Positions 17,890 through 27,341 of a stretch of 64,000 nucleotides of DNA are shown here, piece by piece. The position numbers and the translations under genes are program-made. Origin of the DNA: Cytophaga sp. FL35 (GTDB lineage: Bacteria; Bacteroidota; Bacteroidia; Flavobacteriales; Flavobacteriaceae); NCBI RefSeq assembly GCF_014349235.1, contig NZ_JACSOH010000012.1, forward strand, positions 62,001 to 126,000. Reading direction: 5' to 3'. Every line of letters begins with the position of its first letter. Within the stretch, counting starts at the first letter, position 1. A model generated the notes under the pieces. The model was not told where the DNA came from. It was given only the letters and a program-made list of their open reading frames with translations, and made no database searches.

Positions 17890-18951
17890 TTAATGTTTAG
17901 CGGTCAACACCGCCACGAACCTATCCGGTTCAAAGTTTAGTTTTTCATCCAGTTCCAAAAGAGCTATCAACCCGGCCGTAGATGCCGGAAGTATACGAAA
18001 ACCCTCTTTTTTGGCCAATAAGGCCGTCATGTCCCGTAATTTTTTATCACTTATATTAAACGCTTCTCCCGCTGATTCCCTCAACGCGTATAGGGCCTCC
18101 TCCCCATCAAAGCTATGCCAATTGATCAAAGGTTCGTTGTATTTGGTCTCTTTAATACTTTTGGGGTCTAAATCCTTGCAATAGTCAAGCCCCTGGAGAT
18201 AGGACTGGATTATAGGATTTTTTTTTGCCGAAGAAGCAGCGATCATTTTTGGAATGCGCGATGTTTTTCCTCTTTTATACAAATTGACGAAGCCTCTATA
18301 AATGCCCGCGAACAGCGTACCGTTGGATACGGGAACGGCGCAATATTTTGGAGCGTCTCCTAAATCTTCAAAAATCTCCGTTGCAATCTGGGAATAGGCC
18401 GAAATCTGCAAAGGTGTGTTTGACCCTCCGGGATTGGCATCATACCAACCATGTTCTACTGCCAATAAGCTGCTTGCTTTAACAACATCCTCGTAATTAC
18501 CGGGAAGCCTTATTATGGTTGCCCCTAAATGTGACATTTCCTCAACACGATCTGTATGGTAGCTTTCGGGGATATATATGCGGCAATCAACACCCGCTAA
18601 ATTAGCTGCAAGGGCCACCGCCACACCATAATTGCCACAGGTTGCCAAGGAAACGGTACCAAACTCCCTACGAAGGGCATCATAAACCTGAGCAAACGCA
18701 ATACGGTCCTTTTGGGTTCCCGTAGGATTGTCACCTTCATATTTAATGTACAGTTGGCGAATATCAAATTCGCGCTCAAAACCCTTTGCCCTATGCAATC
18801 CGGTATCACCAACTTCCAAGTTGATAATATCTTCGTAGGATTCCAGTCGATCTACCAATGATTTGCTTCCGTCCTTCACAAAAACACTAAGCTTTTGCGC
18901 CTCGGAAGATACTTTGTTCTGTGATGTTTTGACCCCGTCCCTTAGGTCCAT
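17890..18951 (-). CDS. Fold-type II PLP enzyme, threonine synthase-like
   Basis: A 353-residue PLP enzyme of the tryptophan synthase beta/threonine synthase fold. The Schiff-base lysine is Lys81 in NPTGTQKDR, and the substrate carboxylate loop is TCGNYG (about 103-108). The phosphate-binding loop is PVSNGTLFAG rather than the usual glycine-rich GGGT type. Real threonine synthases are longer and carry a different N-terminus, so it is not assigned as ThrC. It heads the operon with dgcN and dgcA, which suggests a substrate linked to glutamate or a D-amino acid. Exact reaction unknown. Confidence 0.82.
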   Translation of the reverse strand: MDLRDGVKTSQNKVSSEAQKLSVFVKDGSKSLVDRLESYEDIINLEVGDTGLHRAKGFEREFDIRQLYIKYEGDNPTGTQKDRIAFAQVYDALRREFGTVSLATCGNYGVAVALAANLAGVDCRIYIPESYHTDRVEEMSHLGATIIRLPGNYEDVVKASSLLAVEHGWYDANPGGSNTPLQISAYSQIATEIFEDLGDAPKYCAVPVSNGTLFAGIYRGFVNLYKRGKTSRIPKMIAASSAKKNPIIQSYLQGLDYCKDLDPKSIKETKYNEPLINWHSFDGEEALYALRESAGEAFNISDKKLRDMTALLAKKEGFRILPASTAGLIALLELDEKLNFEPDRFVAVLTAKH

Positions 18952-18983
18952 TTCATGGTGATGATTTTGTAGGATAAACGTAC

Positions 18984-19018
18984 CAAAAGTAATTTCTTTT
19001 TAGATATGCCCATCCAAA
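18984..19018 (-). promoter_or_regulatory. Promoter of the PLP-dgcN-dgcA operon
   Basis: Leftward, TTTG (19015-19018), 23 bases, then TACTTTTG (18984-18991) fit the Bacteroidota -33/-7 consensus at the upper limit of its spacing. The expected start near 18977 gives a leader of about 26 bases. Confidence 0.55.
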
Positions 19019-19044
19019 TTAACAGTAAATTTAATGGCTGAAAA

Positions 19045-20070
19045 TTAGATTTTGGGACCATATTTTTCCATAGTGTCCAGTTCGGGATTTCCCCCTCTGT
19101 TTCCACACCCCGAGGCTATATAAACCTCATCTTTGAACAAGATAAGTCCGGTGCCATGTCTTCCTTGATTTAAGGGAGGTAGCGCATGCCACTCATTGGA
19201 ATTAAGGTTAAGGGCCTCCACATGTTCATGTGCCTTCTCTTGGGTGGAAGATTCACCGCCAACTACCCACACCTCATCATTTACCAATAGGGCGGCATTA
19301 CCGGCACGCATGGTTGGCAAAGGGTTGTTAAGGGTTTCCCACGTATTGCTTTCAATGTCATAGACATCTACTTCTGCCAACGTACCTCCAAATGGGTTTT
19401 CCGGTTCAATACCCGTATTCCTTCCTGCGGGAGCATAAATTTTTCCATTGGCCAAAACCGCTTGAAAATGGTCCCTTGGTCGCGGGGCATCTGCCAAAAC
19501 TTCCCATTCCCCAGTTTCTGGATGGTAGACATCCAACCAATTTTTATGGTCCCCTATATGCCCGTTCTTAATTCCGCATGCTACGTAAATTTTATCTCCA
19601 TGCAGTACATTTCCGGTAGAACCCCTTCTTCTTTCTTCCGGAATTTCATGACCTTGGCTCCATTTATCGGTATCAGGGTCATAAATATACACATACTCCG
19701 TAGGAGTTTCGTCTGGCCATCCGCCCGTTAGGGCAGAAATTACAAAGATTTTATCCTTATAAACCACTGGTTGAAAATGATGCAGTTCAATGGGAGGTTG
19801 TTCACCTTTTGTCCAAATTTTAGTTTTTGTATCATAGATGCTTACGGGCCTTATATCCCTTCCTCCTAAAAGGTAGAATTTGTCTCCTACTTGAACAAAG
19901 GCGGCTTCATGACGAGCTACAGGAAGACTTCCTTTTTCAGGTTCAACCACTTTCCAAACATATTCCTCAGGAGTGTTATTTGATTCGGTTTCTACGCTTT
20001 CGTCTTTCTTAACTTCTTTGCAACTGGCCATCACAAACATTATAAGAAGCATTGTTCTAAAGTGGAACAT
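19045..20070 (-). CDS. Kelch-repeat lipoprotein
   Basis: A 341-residue protein with a signal peptide and lipobox MASC, followed by CKEVKKDE, so it is exported and lipid-anchored. Six kelch-like repeats can be counted, each with a paired-glycine strand such as YLLGGRD, YVACGIK, YAPAGRN, VVGGES and IASGCGN, enough for one beta-propeller. Related proteins include galactose-oxidase-type propellers and N-acetylneuraminate epimerases (NanM); the sequence does not decide. The neighbours use sugars, which fits a sugar-binding or mutarotase role. Function is open. Confidence 0.78.
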   Translation of the reverse strand: MFHFRTMLLIMFVMASCKEVKKDESVETESNNTPEEYVWKVVEPEKGSLPVARHEAAFVQVGDKFYLLGGRDIRPVSIYDTKTKIWTKGEQPPIELHHFQPVVYKDKIFVISALTGGWPDETPTEYVYIYDPDTDKWSQGHEIPEERRRGSTGNVLHGDKIYVACGIKNGHIGDHKNWLDVYHPETGEWEVLADAPRPRDHFQAVLANGKIYAPAGRNTGIEPENPFGGTLAEVDVYDIESNTWETLNNPLPTMRAGNAALLVNDEVWVVGGESSTQEKAHEHVEALNLNSNEWHALPPLNQGRHGTGLILFKDEVYIASGCGNRGGNPELDTMEKYGPKI

Positions 20071-20234
20071 ACCTGTTTAATTTTAAAATTCATCAATTAA
20101 AAATACACATTAATTCATGCGGCTAACAAGAATAGTTCATAAATGTGTGAGACGCATATATATCCATATTTGAACGATAATCACCCATGCGTATTTAGGG
20201 CTAATTGTTATCTTTAGCGCATACCAACTTAAAA

Positions 20235-21185
20235 ATGGGATTGCCAAAACAATTTATTAGCTGCGATTGGGGAACCAGTAATTTTAGACTTCGGTTGGTA
20301 GCTACCGATACGCTTAAGATAATTTCCCAACACACCAGCAATCAAGGAATAAAAAAGCATTTTAGGGACTTCACCCATCAACAGGCCCAATCACGAACAG
20401 ACTTTTATTGTTCGTATTTAATCAAGGAGATAACTTCCCTAAATGGGAAAAACCCTGAAACCATTCCCGTGGTAGCTTCCGGTATGCTATCCTCTTCCAT
20501 TGGAATGAAAGAGCTACCGTATGCCCAAATGCCCATGAACTTTAACGGGAGTACTTTGTCCAGCGAATATCTTGAGTGTACCGGAGGACAGCCCTTAATT
20601 TTGGTATCCGGGGTTAAGACGGACAACGATGTTATCAGGGGAGAGGAAACACAAGCCCTTGGTCTTGCCGACCTTCTCCCAAAGACAGAAAAAGGGCTTT
20701 TAATATTGCCGGGGACACATTCTAAACACATCTCTTTCTTCAATAGTGAATTCCGTCATTTTAAAACCTATATGACAGGAGAGCTATTTGAAATCATATC
20801 CCAAAACAGTATTCTAGCCACCTCCTTGGAGCAAAGTGAATGGAAGCCACAATTTGAGGGTGTCTTTTTAGATGGAGTAAAAAGGGCATTGAGCGCAGAT
20901 GCCATGTCCTATTTTTTTTCCATTAGGGCCAATACCCTTCTTAATGAGGCCAACCCTATTGAAAATTCGTTTTTTCTTTCCGGTCTATTGATAGGAAGTG
21001 AACTTAAATTAATAGCGGATAAGTATGAGCCCGTGTATTTAGGAGCTTCAGGAATTAGCGCAGAACTTTACAAACGAGCCCTAACTTATATCTTACCAAA
21101 GGATTATCTGACCTGTATTAGTGGGGAAGATATGCAAAAAGCCCTCTTGGTTGGTCAATTAAAACTTTTACAAAATCATGGATAA
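20235..21185 (+). CDS. dgoK: 2-dehydro-3-deoxygalactonokinase
   Basis: A 316-residue kinase that phosphorylates 2-keto-3-deoxy-galactonate. The N-terminal phosphate-1 motif FISCDWGTSNFRLRL is typical of DgoK in the ASKHA superfamily, and the LILPGTHSKH block is the second hallmark. The frame opens at a TTG (20205), but the ATG at 20235 (MGLPKQF) places the motif at the normal distance. It overlaps the aldolase gene by eight bases. In algal-polysaccharide degraders the same kinase (DauC) acts in 3,6-anhydrogalactose use; which role applies here cannot be decided from the window. Confidence 0.93.
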   Translation: MGLPKQFISCDWGTSNFRLRLVATDTLKIISQHTSNQGIKKHFRDFTHQQAQSRTDFYCSYLIKEITSLNGKNPETIPVVASGMLSSSIGMKELPYAQMPMNFNGSTLSSEYLECTGGQPLILVSGVKTDNDVIRGEETQALGLADLLPKTEKGLLILPGTHSKHISFFNSEFRHFKTYMTGELFEIISQNSILATSLEQSEWKPQFEGVFLDGVKRALSADAMSYFFSIRANTLLNEANPIENSFFLSGLLIGSELKLIADKYEPVYLGASGISAELYKRALTYILPKDYLTCISGEDMQKALLVGQLKLLQNHG

Positions 21186-21822
21186 CCCCGTTTTCTCTTG
21201 GGAGCGTTTTTACCAAACCCCTATTGTGGCCATTCTTCGCGGTTTGAACACTACGGAAGTACTAAGGTTAGCGGGCAGCTATCTAAAATGCGGGTTTACC
21301 ACTATTGAAGTAACCATGAATTCTCCCCAGGTACCGGAGACCGTACAATCCCTACTCAAGGAATTTCCTGAATTAAACGTTGGTGTTGGTACGGTATGCT
21401 CTATGGACGATTTAAATATAGCTATTTCTTCCGGGTCGCAATTTATTGTAACGCCCATCATTAATGAAGAGGTTATCATTCATTGTAAACAGAACAATAT
21501 TCCAATATTCCCTGGGGCCTATACCCCTACTGAAATTTATAAGGCATGGGTTTTAGGGGCTTCGGCAGTTAAAGTTTTTCCCGCAACCTTGGGCCCAAAG
21601 TATATTAAGGATGTTCTTGCACCACTTGACCAAATAAAACTACTTCCTACAGGAGGCGTAAACAAGGAAAATATTAAGGACTTCTTTAAGGCTGGTGCCA
21701 TTGGTGCCGGAATGGGCGGACATCTCTTTCCAAAAGAATTAATAGAACGAGATGATTTGACAGCTTTGGAAAACCATTTAATGGAATTCAAGGAGATTGT
21801 TGACAAAATTAAAGAACACTAA
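21178..21822 (+). CDS. 2-dehydro-3-deoxy-6-phosphogalactonate/gluconate aldolase
   Basis: A 214-residue class I aldolase of the KDPG/KDPGal family, which splits the product of the kinase into pyruvate and glyceraldehyde 3-phosphate. The catalytic Glu is near PIVAILRG, and the Schiff-base Lys is in GASAVKVFPA. The phosphate loop is TGGVNKENIKDF and GAGMGGHLF. It begins inside the last codons of dgoK, so both are translated together as the lower half of a DeLey-Doudoroff type route. Whether the sugar is galactonate, gluconate or an anhydrogalactose product is not settled by sequence. Confidence 0.93.
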   Translation: MDNPVFSWERFYQTPIVAILRGLNTTEVLRLAGSYLKCGFTTIEVTMNSPQVPETVQSLLKEFPELNVGVGTVCSMDDLNIAISSGSQFIVTPIINEEVIIHCKQNNIPIFPGAYTPTEIYKAWVLGASAVKVFPATLGPKYIKDVLAPLDQIKLLPTGGVNKENIKDFFKAGAIGAGMGGHLFPKELIERDDLTALENHLMEFKEIVDKIKEH

Positions 21823-21834
21823 AGAGTGTAGTTT

Positions 21835-21863
21835 TGGTCGTTTACTTGGCTTAGATGGTCGTT
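21835..21863 (+). repeat. Direct repeat of TGGTCGTT, 21 bases apart
   Basis: TGGTCGTT occurs at 21835-21842 and 21856-21863, start to start 21 bases or two helical turns. It lies 40-70 bases upstream of the -7 element of the receptor gene, where an activator dimer would bind. No known regulator is encoded beside it. Confidence 0.4.
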
Positions 21864-21899
21864 CAGATAAAATAAAGTGGCTTTCTACCCGTGGGTCTT

Positions 21900-21907
21900 T
21901 ATATTTG
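21900..21907 (+). promoter_or_regulatory. Candidate -7 element for the receptor at 21933
   Basis: TATATTTG matches TAnnTTTG; the predicted start near 21914 gives a leader of about 19 bases. A -33 TTTG is not visible at the right distance, which would fit an activator-dependent promoter with the direct repeats upstream. Confidence 0.45.
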
Positions 21908-21932
21908 AGACTTCAACTTTTCTATTAAAAAC

Positions 21933-24323
21933 ATGACCAAATACGCTTTTTACACTCTAATTCTTGCTTTTTTATTTATTTCAAACGGTGCATTGTCACA
22001 AACCAACCCTAAATTAATCTCTGGTAAAATTGTAGATGCTTCTGGAGTACCTATTGAATTTGCTACGGTTTTAGCGGGAAATCCATCGGATAACAAACCA
22101 ATTAGCGGCACCACAACTGTTGAAGATGGAAGTTTTCAACTAGAAGTCGATTCCAATGATTTTTATGTAGAGGTAAGTTTTATGGGATTTACCACCAAGC
22201 GCTTAGATGATATTCCCTTAGGCCAAAAACAAATAGAATTGGGCACAATTACCTTAAAGGAAGATGCGCAACAATTGAGCGAAGTGGTGGTTGAAGGCGA
22301 AATTTCCCAAACCCAATTTAAGCTCGATAAAAGGGTTTTTAATGTGGGAGCAGATTTAAGCAGCACAGGCGCCAGTGCTTTGGAAGTATTGAACAATGTA
22401 CCATCCGTAACCGTGAATATTGAGGGACAAGTAAGTCTTAGGGGGAGCCAAGGAGTTCAAATGTTGGTGAACGGAAAACCTTCGGTCATTGCTAATGAGC
22501 AGGGAAACGCCTTGGGAACCTTAACTGCGGATATGATCGAACGAATAGAGGTCATTACCAATCCATCTGCCAAATATGATGCAGAGGGAACGTCGGGGAT
22601 TATCAACATCGTTTTAAAAAAGGAGGAAAAGCGGGGATTGAACGGCGCTGTTACCCTTAATACCGGAACCCCAAATAACCATAGTGTTGGTTTTAGCCTA
22701 AATAGCCGTACCGAAAAATTCAATCTTTTTAGTCAGATTGGTTTTGGACACCGAACTTTTCCCAGCGATAACGAAAGCGAAAACCGCAATTTGGAAACCG
22801 GAAATTACACCAATAGTTTTGGGGAAAGCGACAAAAACGAAACCTTTTTTAATCTAATATTGGGTACGGATTACCACATAAACGAATACAATGTGCTCAC
22901 ACTTTCCGGAAATTTCGCCTATGAATGGGAAACGGAGAACGCAGCTGCCCTCTTTAGCACTTTTGACTCCAGTAACAGCCTTACCCAAGCCTATGATCGT
23001 AACGAGAAAACGGAGGCTACCAATCCTAAGTATGCCTATGAGCTACAGTACAAAAAAGATTTTGAAGGTAATGAAGATCAAATGTTATTGGTGAGCGCCA
23101 CAGGAAACCTCTTTGCAAAAGACCAGACTTCTGATTTTGAAAACCTGTATGTTACCGATGGCCTAGCGGATGAATTACAGCGTAGTAGAACCGATTTTGG
23201 GCAGGCGGACTATATTTTTAAAATAGATTATACGCACCCTTGGGCAGAAAAGTATACCATTGAAACAGGTTCTCAATATCAAATCAATGACGTGGAGAAT
23301 GATTTTGCCATCAGTAATTTTAATGGTTCCTCCTATACTGAAGACCCGGATCTGACCAATGTTTTTGAATGGACACAAAAAGTTCTGGGCCTATATGGAA
23401 CCGCGGCCTACGAAGGTGAAAAATGGGGCCTAAAAATGGGAATGCGTTTTGAGGACACTCAAGTAAACACCTTACTCGAGAATACCAATGAGCGCAATGA
23501 CCAGAATTACAACAACTTTTTCCCAAGCGGTCATACATCCTACAAATTCAGTGACAACCTTTCGTTGCAAGCAGGGTATTCCAAGCGGATATTTAGACCC
23601 AGATTGTGGGATTTAAATCCATTTATCAATATTAGGAACAATATTAACAGACGGTCTGGTAACCCTGATCTTTTACCGGAATATACAGACAGTTTTGAGG
23701 TAACCAGTATCTATAAAATTGGCAACTTAAACATGAATATAGGAGCTTTTTATAGGGTAACGGAAGATGTAGTAGAGACCATTGTAGAAAACATAGTCTT
23801 GGAAGATGGAAAGGATGCAACCCTTTCAAGACCGGAGAACATTGGCACCAACAACACAACAGGGGTGGAGTTCAACGCCAAGTATATTCCAGTGCGCTGG
23901 CTTTCTTTTACCAATGACTTTAACTACAGCCACTTTTCTAGGGAAGGTGAATTTGATGGAAGTTCTTTCGACTTTTCGGGCAATCAATGGACCAATAGGC
24001 TAATGACCAAAATAAAGTTACCTGCCGATGTGGATATTGAATTAGTTGGTAATTATCAATCGGACTATAGAACCCTACAGCAAGAAGTTACCGAAAACCT
24101 TTTTATGGACTTTGGTGCACGAAAAAAGATTTTCAAGGGTAAGGCTATTTTAAATTTAAGCGTGCGCGATGTCTTCGCTTCGAGAATTAGGGAGTCACAA
24201 ACCTTTAATGATGCTTTTTACCGTCGTGATTTTAGCCAGCAAGGGCGTTTTATCACTTTTGGAATCAGCTTTGGGTTTGGAAAAGGGGAGGCAATGGAGT
24301 TTTCAGGGCAAAAGCGATTTTAA
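21933..24323 (+). CDS. TonB-dependent receptor, outer-membrane beta-barrel family
   Basis: A 796-residue protein with a signal peptide ending GALSQ. Residues about 30-100 form a CarboxypepD_reg-like domain (SGKIVDASGVPIEFATV). The plug follows, with the LNNVPSVTVN block near 150 and LRGSQGVQMLVNGKPS near 170, and the rest is a beta-barrel that ends in an aromatic residue (QKRF). It is of the type without a SusD partner, so it is not a classical SusC. It follows the kinase-aldolase pair by 110 bases and precedes GH92, suggesting sugar or glycan uptake; the ligand is unknown. Confidence 0.88.
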   Translation: MTKYAFYTLILAFLFISNGALSQTNPKLISGKIVDASGVPIEFATVLAGNPSDNKPISGTTTVEDGSFQLEVDSNDFYVEVSFMGFTTKRLDDIPLGQKQIELGTITLKEDAQQLSEVVVEGEISQTQFKLDKRVFNVGADLSSTGASALEVLNNVPSVTVNIEGQVSLRGSQGVQMLVNGKPSVIANEQGNALGTLTADMIERIEVITNPSAKYDAEGTSGIINIVLKKEEKRGLNGAVTLNTGTPNNHSVGFSLNSRTEKFNLFSQIGFGHRTFPSDNESENRNLETGNYTNSFGESDKNETFFNLILGTDYHINEYNVLTLSGNFAYEWETENAAALFSTFDSSNSLTQAYDRNEKTEATNPKYAYELQYKKDFEGNEDQMLLVSATGNLFAKDQTSDFENLYVTDGLADELQRSRTDFGQADYIFKIDYTHPWAEKYTIETGSQYQINDVENDFAISNFNGSSYTEDPDLTNVFEWTQKVLGLYGTAAYEGEKWGLKMGMRFEDTQVNTLLENTNERNDQNYNNFFPSGHTSYKFSDNLSLQAGYSKRIFRPRLWDLNPFINIRNNINRRSGNPDLLPEYTDSFEVTSIYKIGNLNMNIGAFYRVTEDVVETIVENIVLEDGKDATLSRPENIGTNNTTGVEFNAKYIPVRWLSFTNDFNYSHFSREGEFDGSSFDFSGNQWTNRLMTKIKLPADVDIELVGNYQSDYRTLQQEVTENLFMDFGARKKIFKGKAILNLSVRDVFASRIRESQTFNDAFYRRDFSQQGRFITFGISFGFGKGEAMEFSGQKRF

Positions 24324-24527
24324 TCAATTTTACTAACTAATAGAGAGTTATTACATACGGTTTTGAGTACCTAGTCAATTAAAAATTTAGCATTTATTAG
24401 CTAACTATTTTTTCATTGCTACTTAATGTGGTGCTGATTTATTCGTAAACCATAAATCAACAAAGGTTATAAGGGTTTTAAAGGGTTTCATATACTTTGG
24501 ACAAAAATGAATTCTCCTTCAATCTAC

Positions 24528-24535
24528 TATATTTG
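24528..24535 (+). promoter_or_regulatory. Candidate -7 element for the GH92 gene
   Basis: TATATTTG matches TAnnTTTG and would start transcription near 24542, about 33 bases before the ATG. No properly spaced -33 TTTG was found; the nearest is 28 bases away. Confidence 0.4.
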
Positions 24536-24574
24536 CCAATTCACGTATAGTTGAACACCCTTATATCTTAGTTA

Positions 24575-26806
24575 ATGAAAATTAGATTTTTTCTTGTCAT
24601 ATCCTGTCTTATAACAACCGTTTCCATAGCACAAAAAAAACCAGTAGACTATGTAAATCCGTTTATTGGCACCTCTAATTTTGGCACCACTAACCCGGGG
24701 CCTATTGCTGTTAGGGGAATGGCCAACGTCTCTCCCTTTAATGTGGCCGGGCCACAAAATTTACCTATGGAGAAGGATAGCCGATGGTTTTCTACACCCT
24801 ACGTAAATGAGAATCCCTATTTAACGGGGTTTAGTCATGTAAACCTTAGTGGGGTTGGTTGTCCGGAATTGGGAGTAATCATTACCATGCCAACAACTGG
24901 AGCTTTGGTTACCGATCACGAGCAATACGGATCTACTTATAGTAATGAGGCTGCAAAACCAGGTTATTATACCAATACCTTAGATAAGTACGGGGTAAAG
25001 GTAGAGGCTACGGCAACTACAAGAACGGGGGTAAGTAAATACCATTTCCCCGCAGGGGAGGCTAATGTTCTGTTGAATTTAGGCCTTGGATTGACCAATG
25101 AAGAAGGCGCCCAAGTAAAGGTTGTTTCCCCAACCGAAATAGAAGGTATGCGCATGGTTGGTTCTTTTTGTTATTACAAATCAGAAGAAAGCTACCCCAT
25201 CTATTTTGTGGCACAATTCTCAGAGCCTGCAGAAGAATACGGTGTTTGGAAAAAGCCCCGTAAATATAACGGTCTGGAGTCACAATGGATGGTAACCAAT
25301 GGCGAAACCCGTGTCAAAAAAGGTTTTAGGCAGGCTGTAGTAGGAGACAGTATAGGTGCGTATATGCGATATAATTTTAAACAACCCAAAACGGTATCCG
25401 TTAAAGTGGGGGTGTCCTATGTAAGCATTGAAAATGCACGTGAAAATTTAAAGGTAGAAACGCAGGATAAAGATTTTGAAACCCTATTGGCAGAAGCCCA
25501 TGATAAATGGAACAAACAGTTGTCTACGATAACAGTTGAGGGCGGAACAGAAGAGGATAAAACCATTTTCTACACGGCATTATACCATACCCAGATCCAC
25601 CCAAGTACGCTGAACGATGCCAATGGGGAATATCCTAAAATGCAAACCAGGGAAACCCTAAAGACCAAAGACACGCGGTATACTGCCTTTTCACTTTGGG
25701 ATACTTACCGGAATTACCATCAATTAATGAGTTTGGTGTATCCAAAACAGCAATCAGATATGGTAAAAAGTATGTTACAAGTGTATGATGAGTCTGGTTG
25801 GCTGCCCAAATGGGAACTCAATGCTACGGAAACAACCACCATGGTAGGTGATCCGGCGGGTATTGTTCTGGCAGATACCTACCTTAAGGGAATTCAGGAT
25901 TTTGATATAGAACTTGCCTACGAGGCCATGTTAAAAAGTGCGGAACAGTTAGAAGGGAATCCGTTACGGCCAGGTCTTAAGGATTATATTGAAAAAGGCT
26001 ACCTCACTACTAAAACTACCAAAAGTGGTTCCGTGTCAACCACGCAGGAATATAATATTTCTGATCATGCCATTGCGCAATTGGCCAAAGCCTTAGGTAA
26101 AAAAGAAGATTACAAACGTTTTTCCAAGCGTTCCATTTCCTATAGAAAGTTGTTTGACAAGGAGTTTAATTTACTTCGCCCTAAAAACGATGATGGTAGT
26201 TGGCTTACCCCATACAACCCGGAGACCGGAGCTAATTTTGTAAAAAACCTTGGGTTCATAGAAGGAAATGCTTGGCAATACTCCTTTATGGTGGCCCATG
26301 ATGTAAAAGGTCTTATGAATTTAATGGGAGGTTCAAAATCGTTCACGAATAAATTACAGCAGGTTTTTGACAAAAATCAGTTCGATATGGCCAATGAGCC
26401 AGATATCGCTTATCCCTATTTGTTCAATTATGTAAAAGGAGAAACCCAGCGAACGGACCAATTGGTCAGTAAGCTTTTAGAAACGTATTTTAAAAATGAA
26501 CCAGCAGGTCTGCCCGGAAATGACGATACGGGAACTATGAGTGCATGGGCGGTTTTTAGTATGATGGGAATTTATCCTGTGAGTCCGGCCACACCCATTT
26601 ACACCATTACCATACCAACCTTTGATACCGTTACCATAAAACTGGACCCATCCTATTATGGAGGTGGAGAATTGGTAATTACAAAGGAATCTTCAAAAGC
26701 TGTGAACCTAGAAAGGGAGGTTTTCCTAAACGGAAAAAAGATGAAAACACCATTTATCTCACATGAGGACTTAATCAATGGCAAGCGCTTAACTATCATC
26801 AAATAA
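24575..26806 (+). CDS. GH92 alpha-mannosidase
   Basis: A 743-residue exported glycosidase with a signal peptide ending SIAQ. The N-terminal VDYVNPFIGTSNFG block is the standard start of GH92, a calcium-dependent exo-alpha-mannosidase family acting on N-glycan-type and other mannosides. HTQIHPS and SLWDTYRNYHQL form the barrel core, and GNDDTGTMSAWAVFSMMGIYPVSP near the C-terminus carries the catalytic acidic residues of the family. Length is typical. Linkage specificity (alpha-1,2, 1,3 or 1,4) is not readable. It stands after the receptor gene with a 251-base gap and its own promoter-like element. Confidence 0.95.
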   Translation: MKIRFFLVISCLITTVSIAQKKPVDYVNPFIGTSNFGTTNPGPIAVRGMANVSPFNVAGPQNLPMEKDSRWFSTPYVNENPYLTGFSHVNLSGVGCPELGVIITMPTTGALVTDHEQYGSTYSNEAAKPGYYTNTLDKYGVKVEATATTRTGVSKYHFPAGEANVLLNLGLGLTNEEGAQVKVVSPTEIEGMRMVGSFCYYKSEESYPIYFVAQFSEPAEEYGVWKKPRKYNGLESQWMVTNGETRVKKGFRQAVVGDSIGAYMRYNFKQPKTVSVKVGVSYVSIENARENLKVETQDKDFETLLAEAHDKWNKQLSTITVEGGTEEDKTIFYTALYHTQIHPSTLNDANGEYPKMQTRETLKTKDTRYTAFSLWDTYRNYHQLMSLVYPKQQSDMVKSMLQVYDESGWLPKWELNATETTTMVGDPAGIVLADTYLKGIQDFDIELAYEAMLKSAEQLEGNPLRPGLKDYIEKGYLTTKTTKSGSVSTTQEYNISDHAIAQLAKALGKKEDYKRFSKRSISYRKLFDKEFNLLRPKNDDGSWLTPYNPETGANFVKNLGFIEGNAWQYSFMVAHDVKGLMNLMGGSKSFTNKLQQVFDKNQFDMANEPDIAYPYLFNYVKGETQRTDQLVSKLLETYFKNEPAGLPGNDDTGTMSAWAVFSMMGIYPVSPATPIYTITIPTFDTVTIKLDPSYYGGGELVITKESSKAVNLEREVFLNGKKMKTPFISHEDLINGKRLTIIK

Positions 26807-27341
26807 AAAGGTGATTTTTTAAAGATAAGTAAGGTAACCGGAGCGTATCTTCCTTTTACAAATAGTAAAAACCTTTTGGTTTGTAAATTTTCACTGTCCC
26901 AATTGAAAATAACCCCTATTATATGGGCATTTACTACTATTATTTTGTCTTCAAGCCTGCTGTATTAGATTTGATAAAGTTAGTATAACCTTCGCTTAAC
27001 TTCCTAAGATTTACTATTGGTAAATTTGCAATGTTCGTAATGGATATTACAAGAAGAAATTGAAACGTTGATGTTGAAATCAGCTACGCAATTATCTTTT
27101 AGTCAAAAAAAGAAACATACAGATCATCAAAAGGTGCCTTTCCCCCAAATTCAGGCAACCTATAATTTAAATGATCTTACCATAATTTGTTAGTATTTCT
27201 TTTTAGTCACCAAAGGTTTTCCGGGAAGGTTTGCTTCCTGGAGAATTCTTTGGAAAAAAATTCCGAAAGCTTCCAAAAAAACATCCCTAAATTGTTTATT
27301 CTCCCAATCTATAATTGATTCGGTTGCATTATCTTCCACCT
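26807..27341. other. Intergenic region with two weak stem-loops
   Basis: 535 AT-rich bases. No long reading frame is convincing on either strand. Two small inverted repeats lie near the right end: one around 27222-27242 (8-base arms with one wobble) and TTTGGAA/TTCCAAA at 27249-27255 and 27271-27277. They may act on the small membrane-peptide gene that starts at 27342. The remainder shows nothing I can name. Confidence 0.4.
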
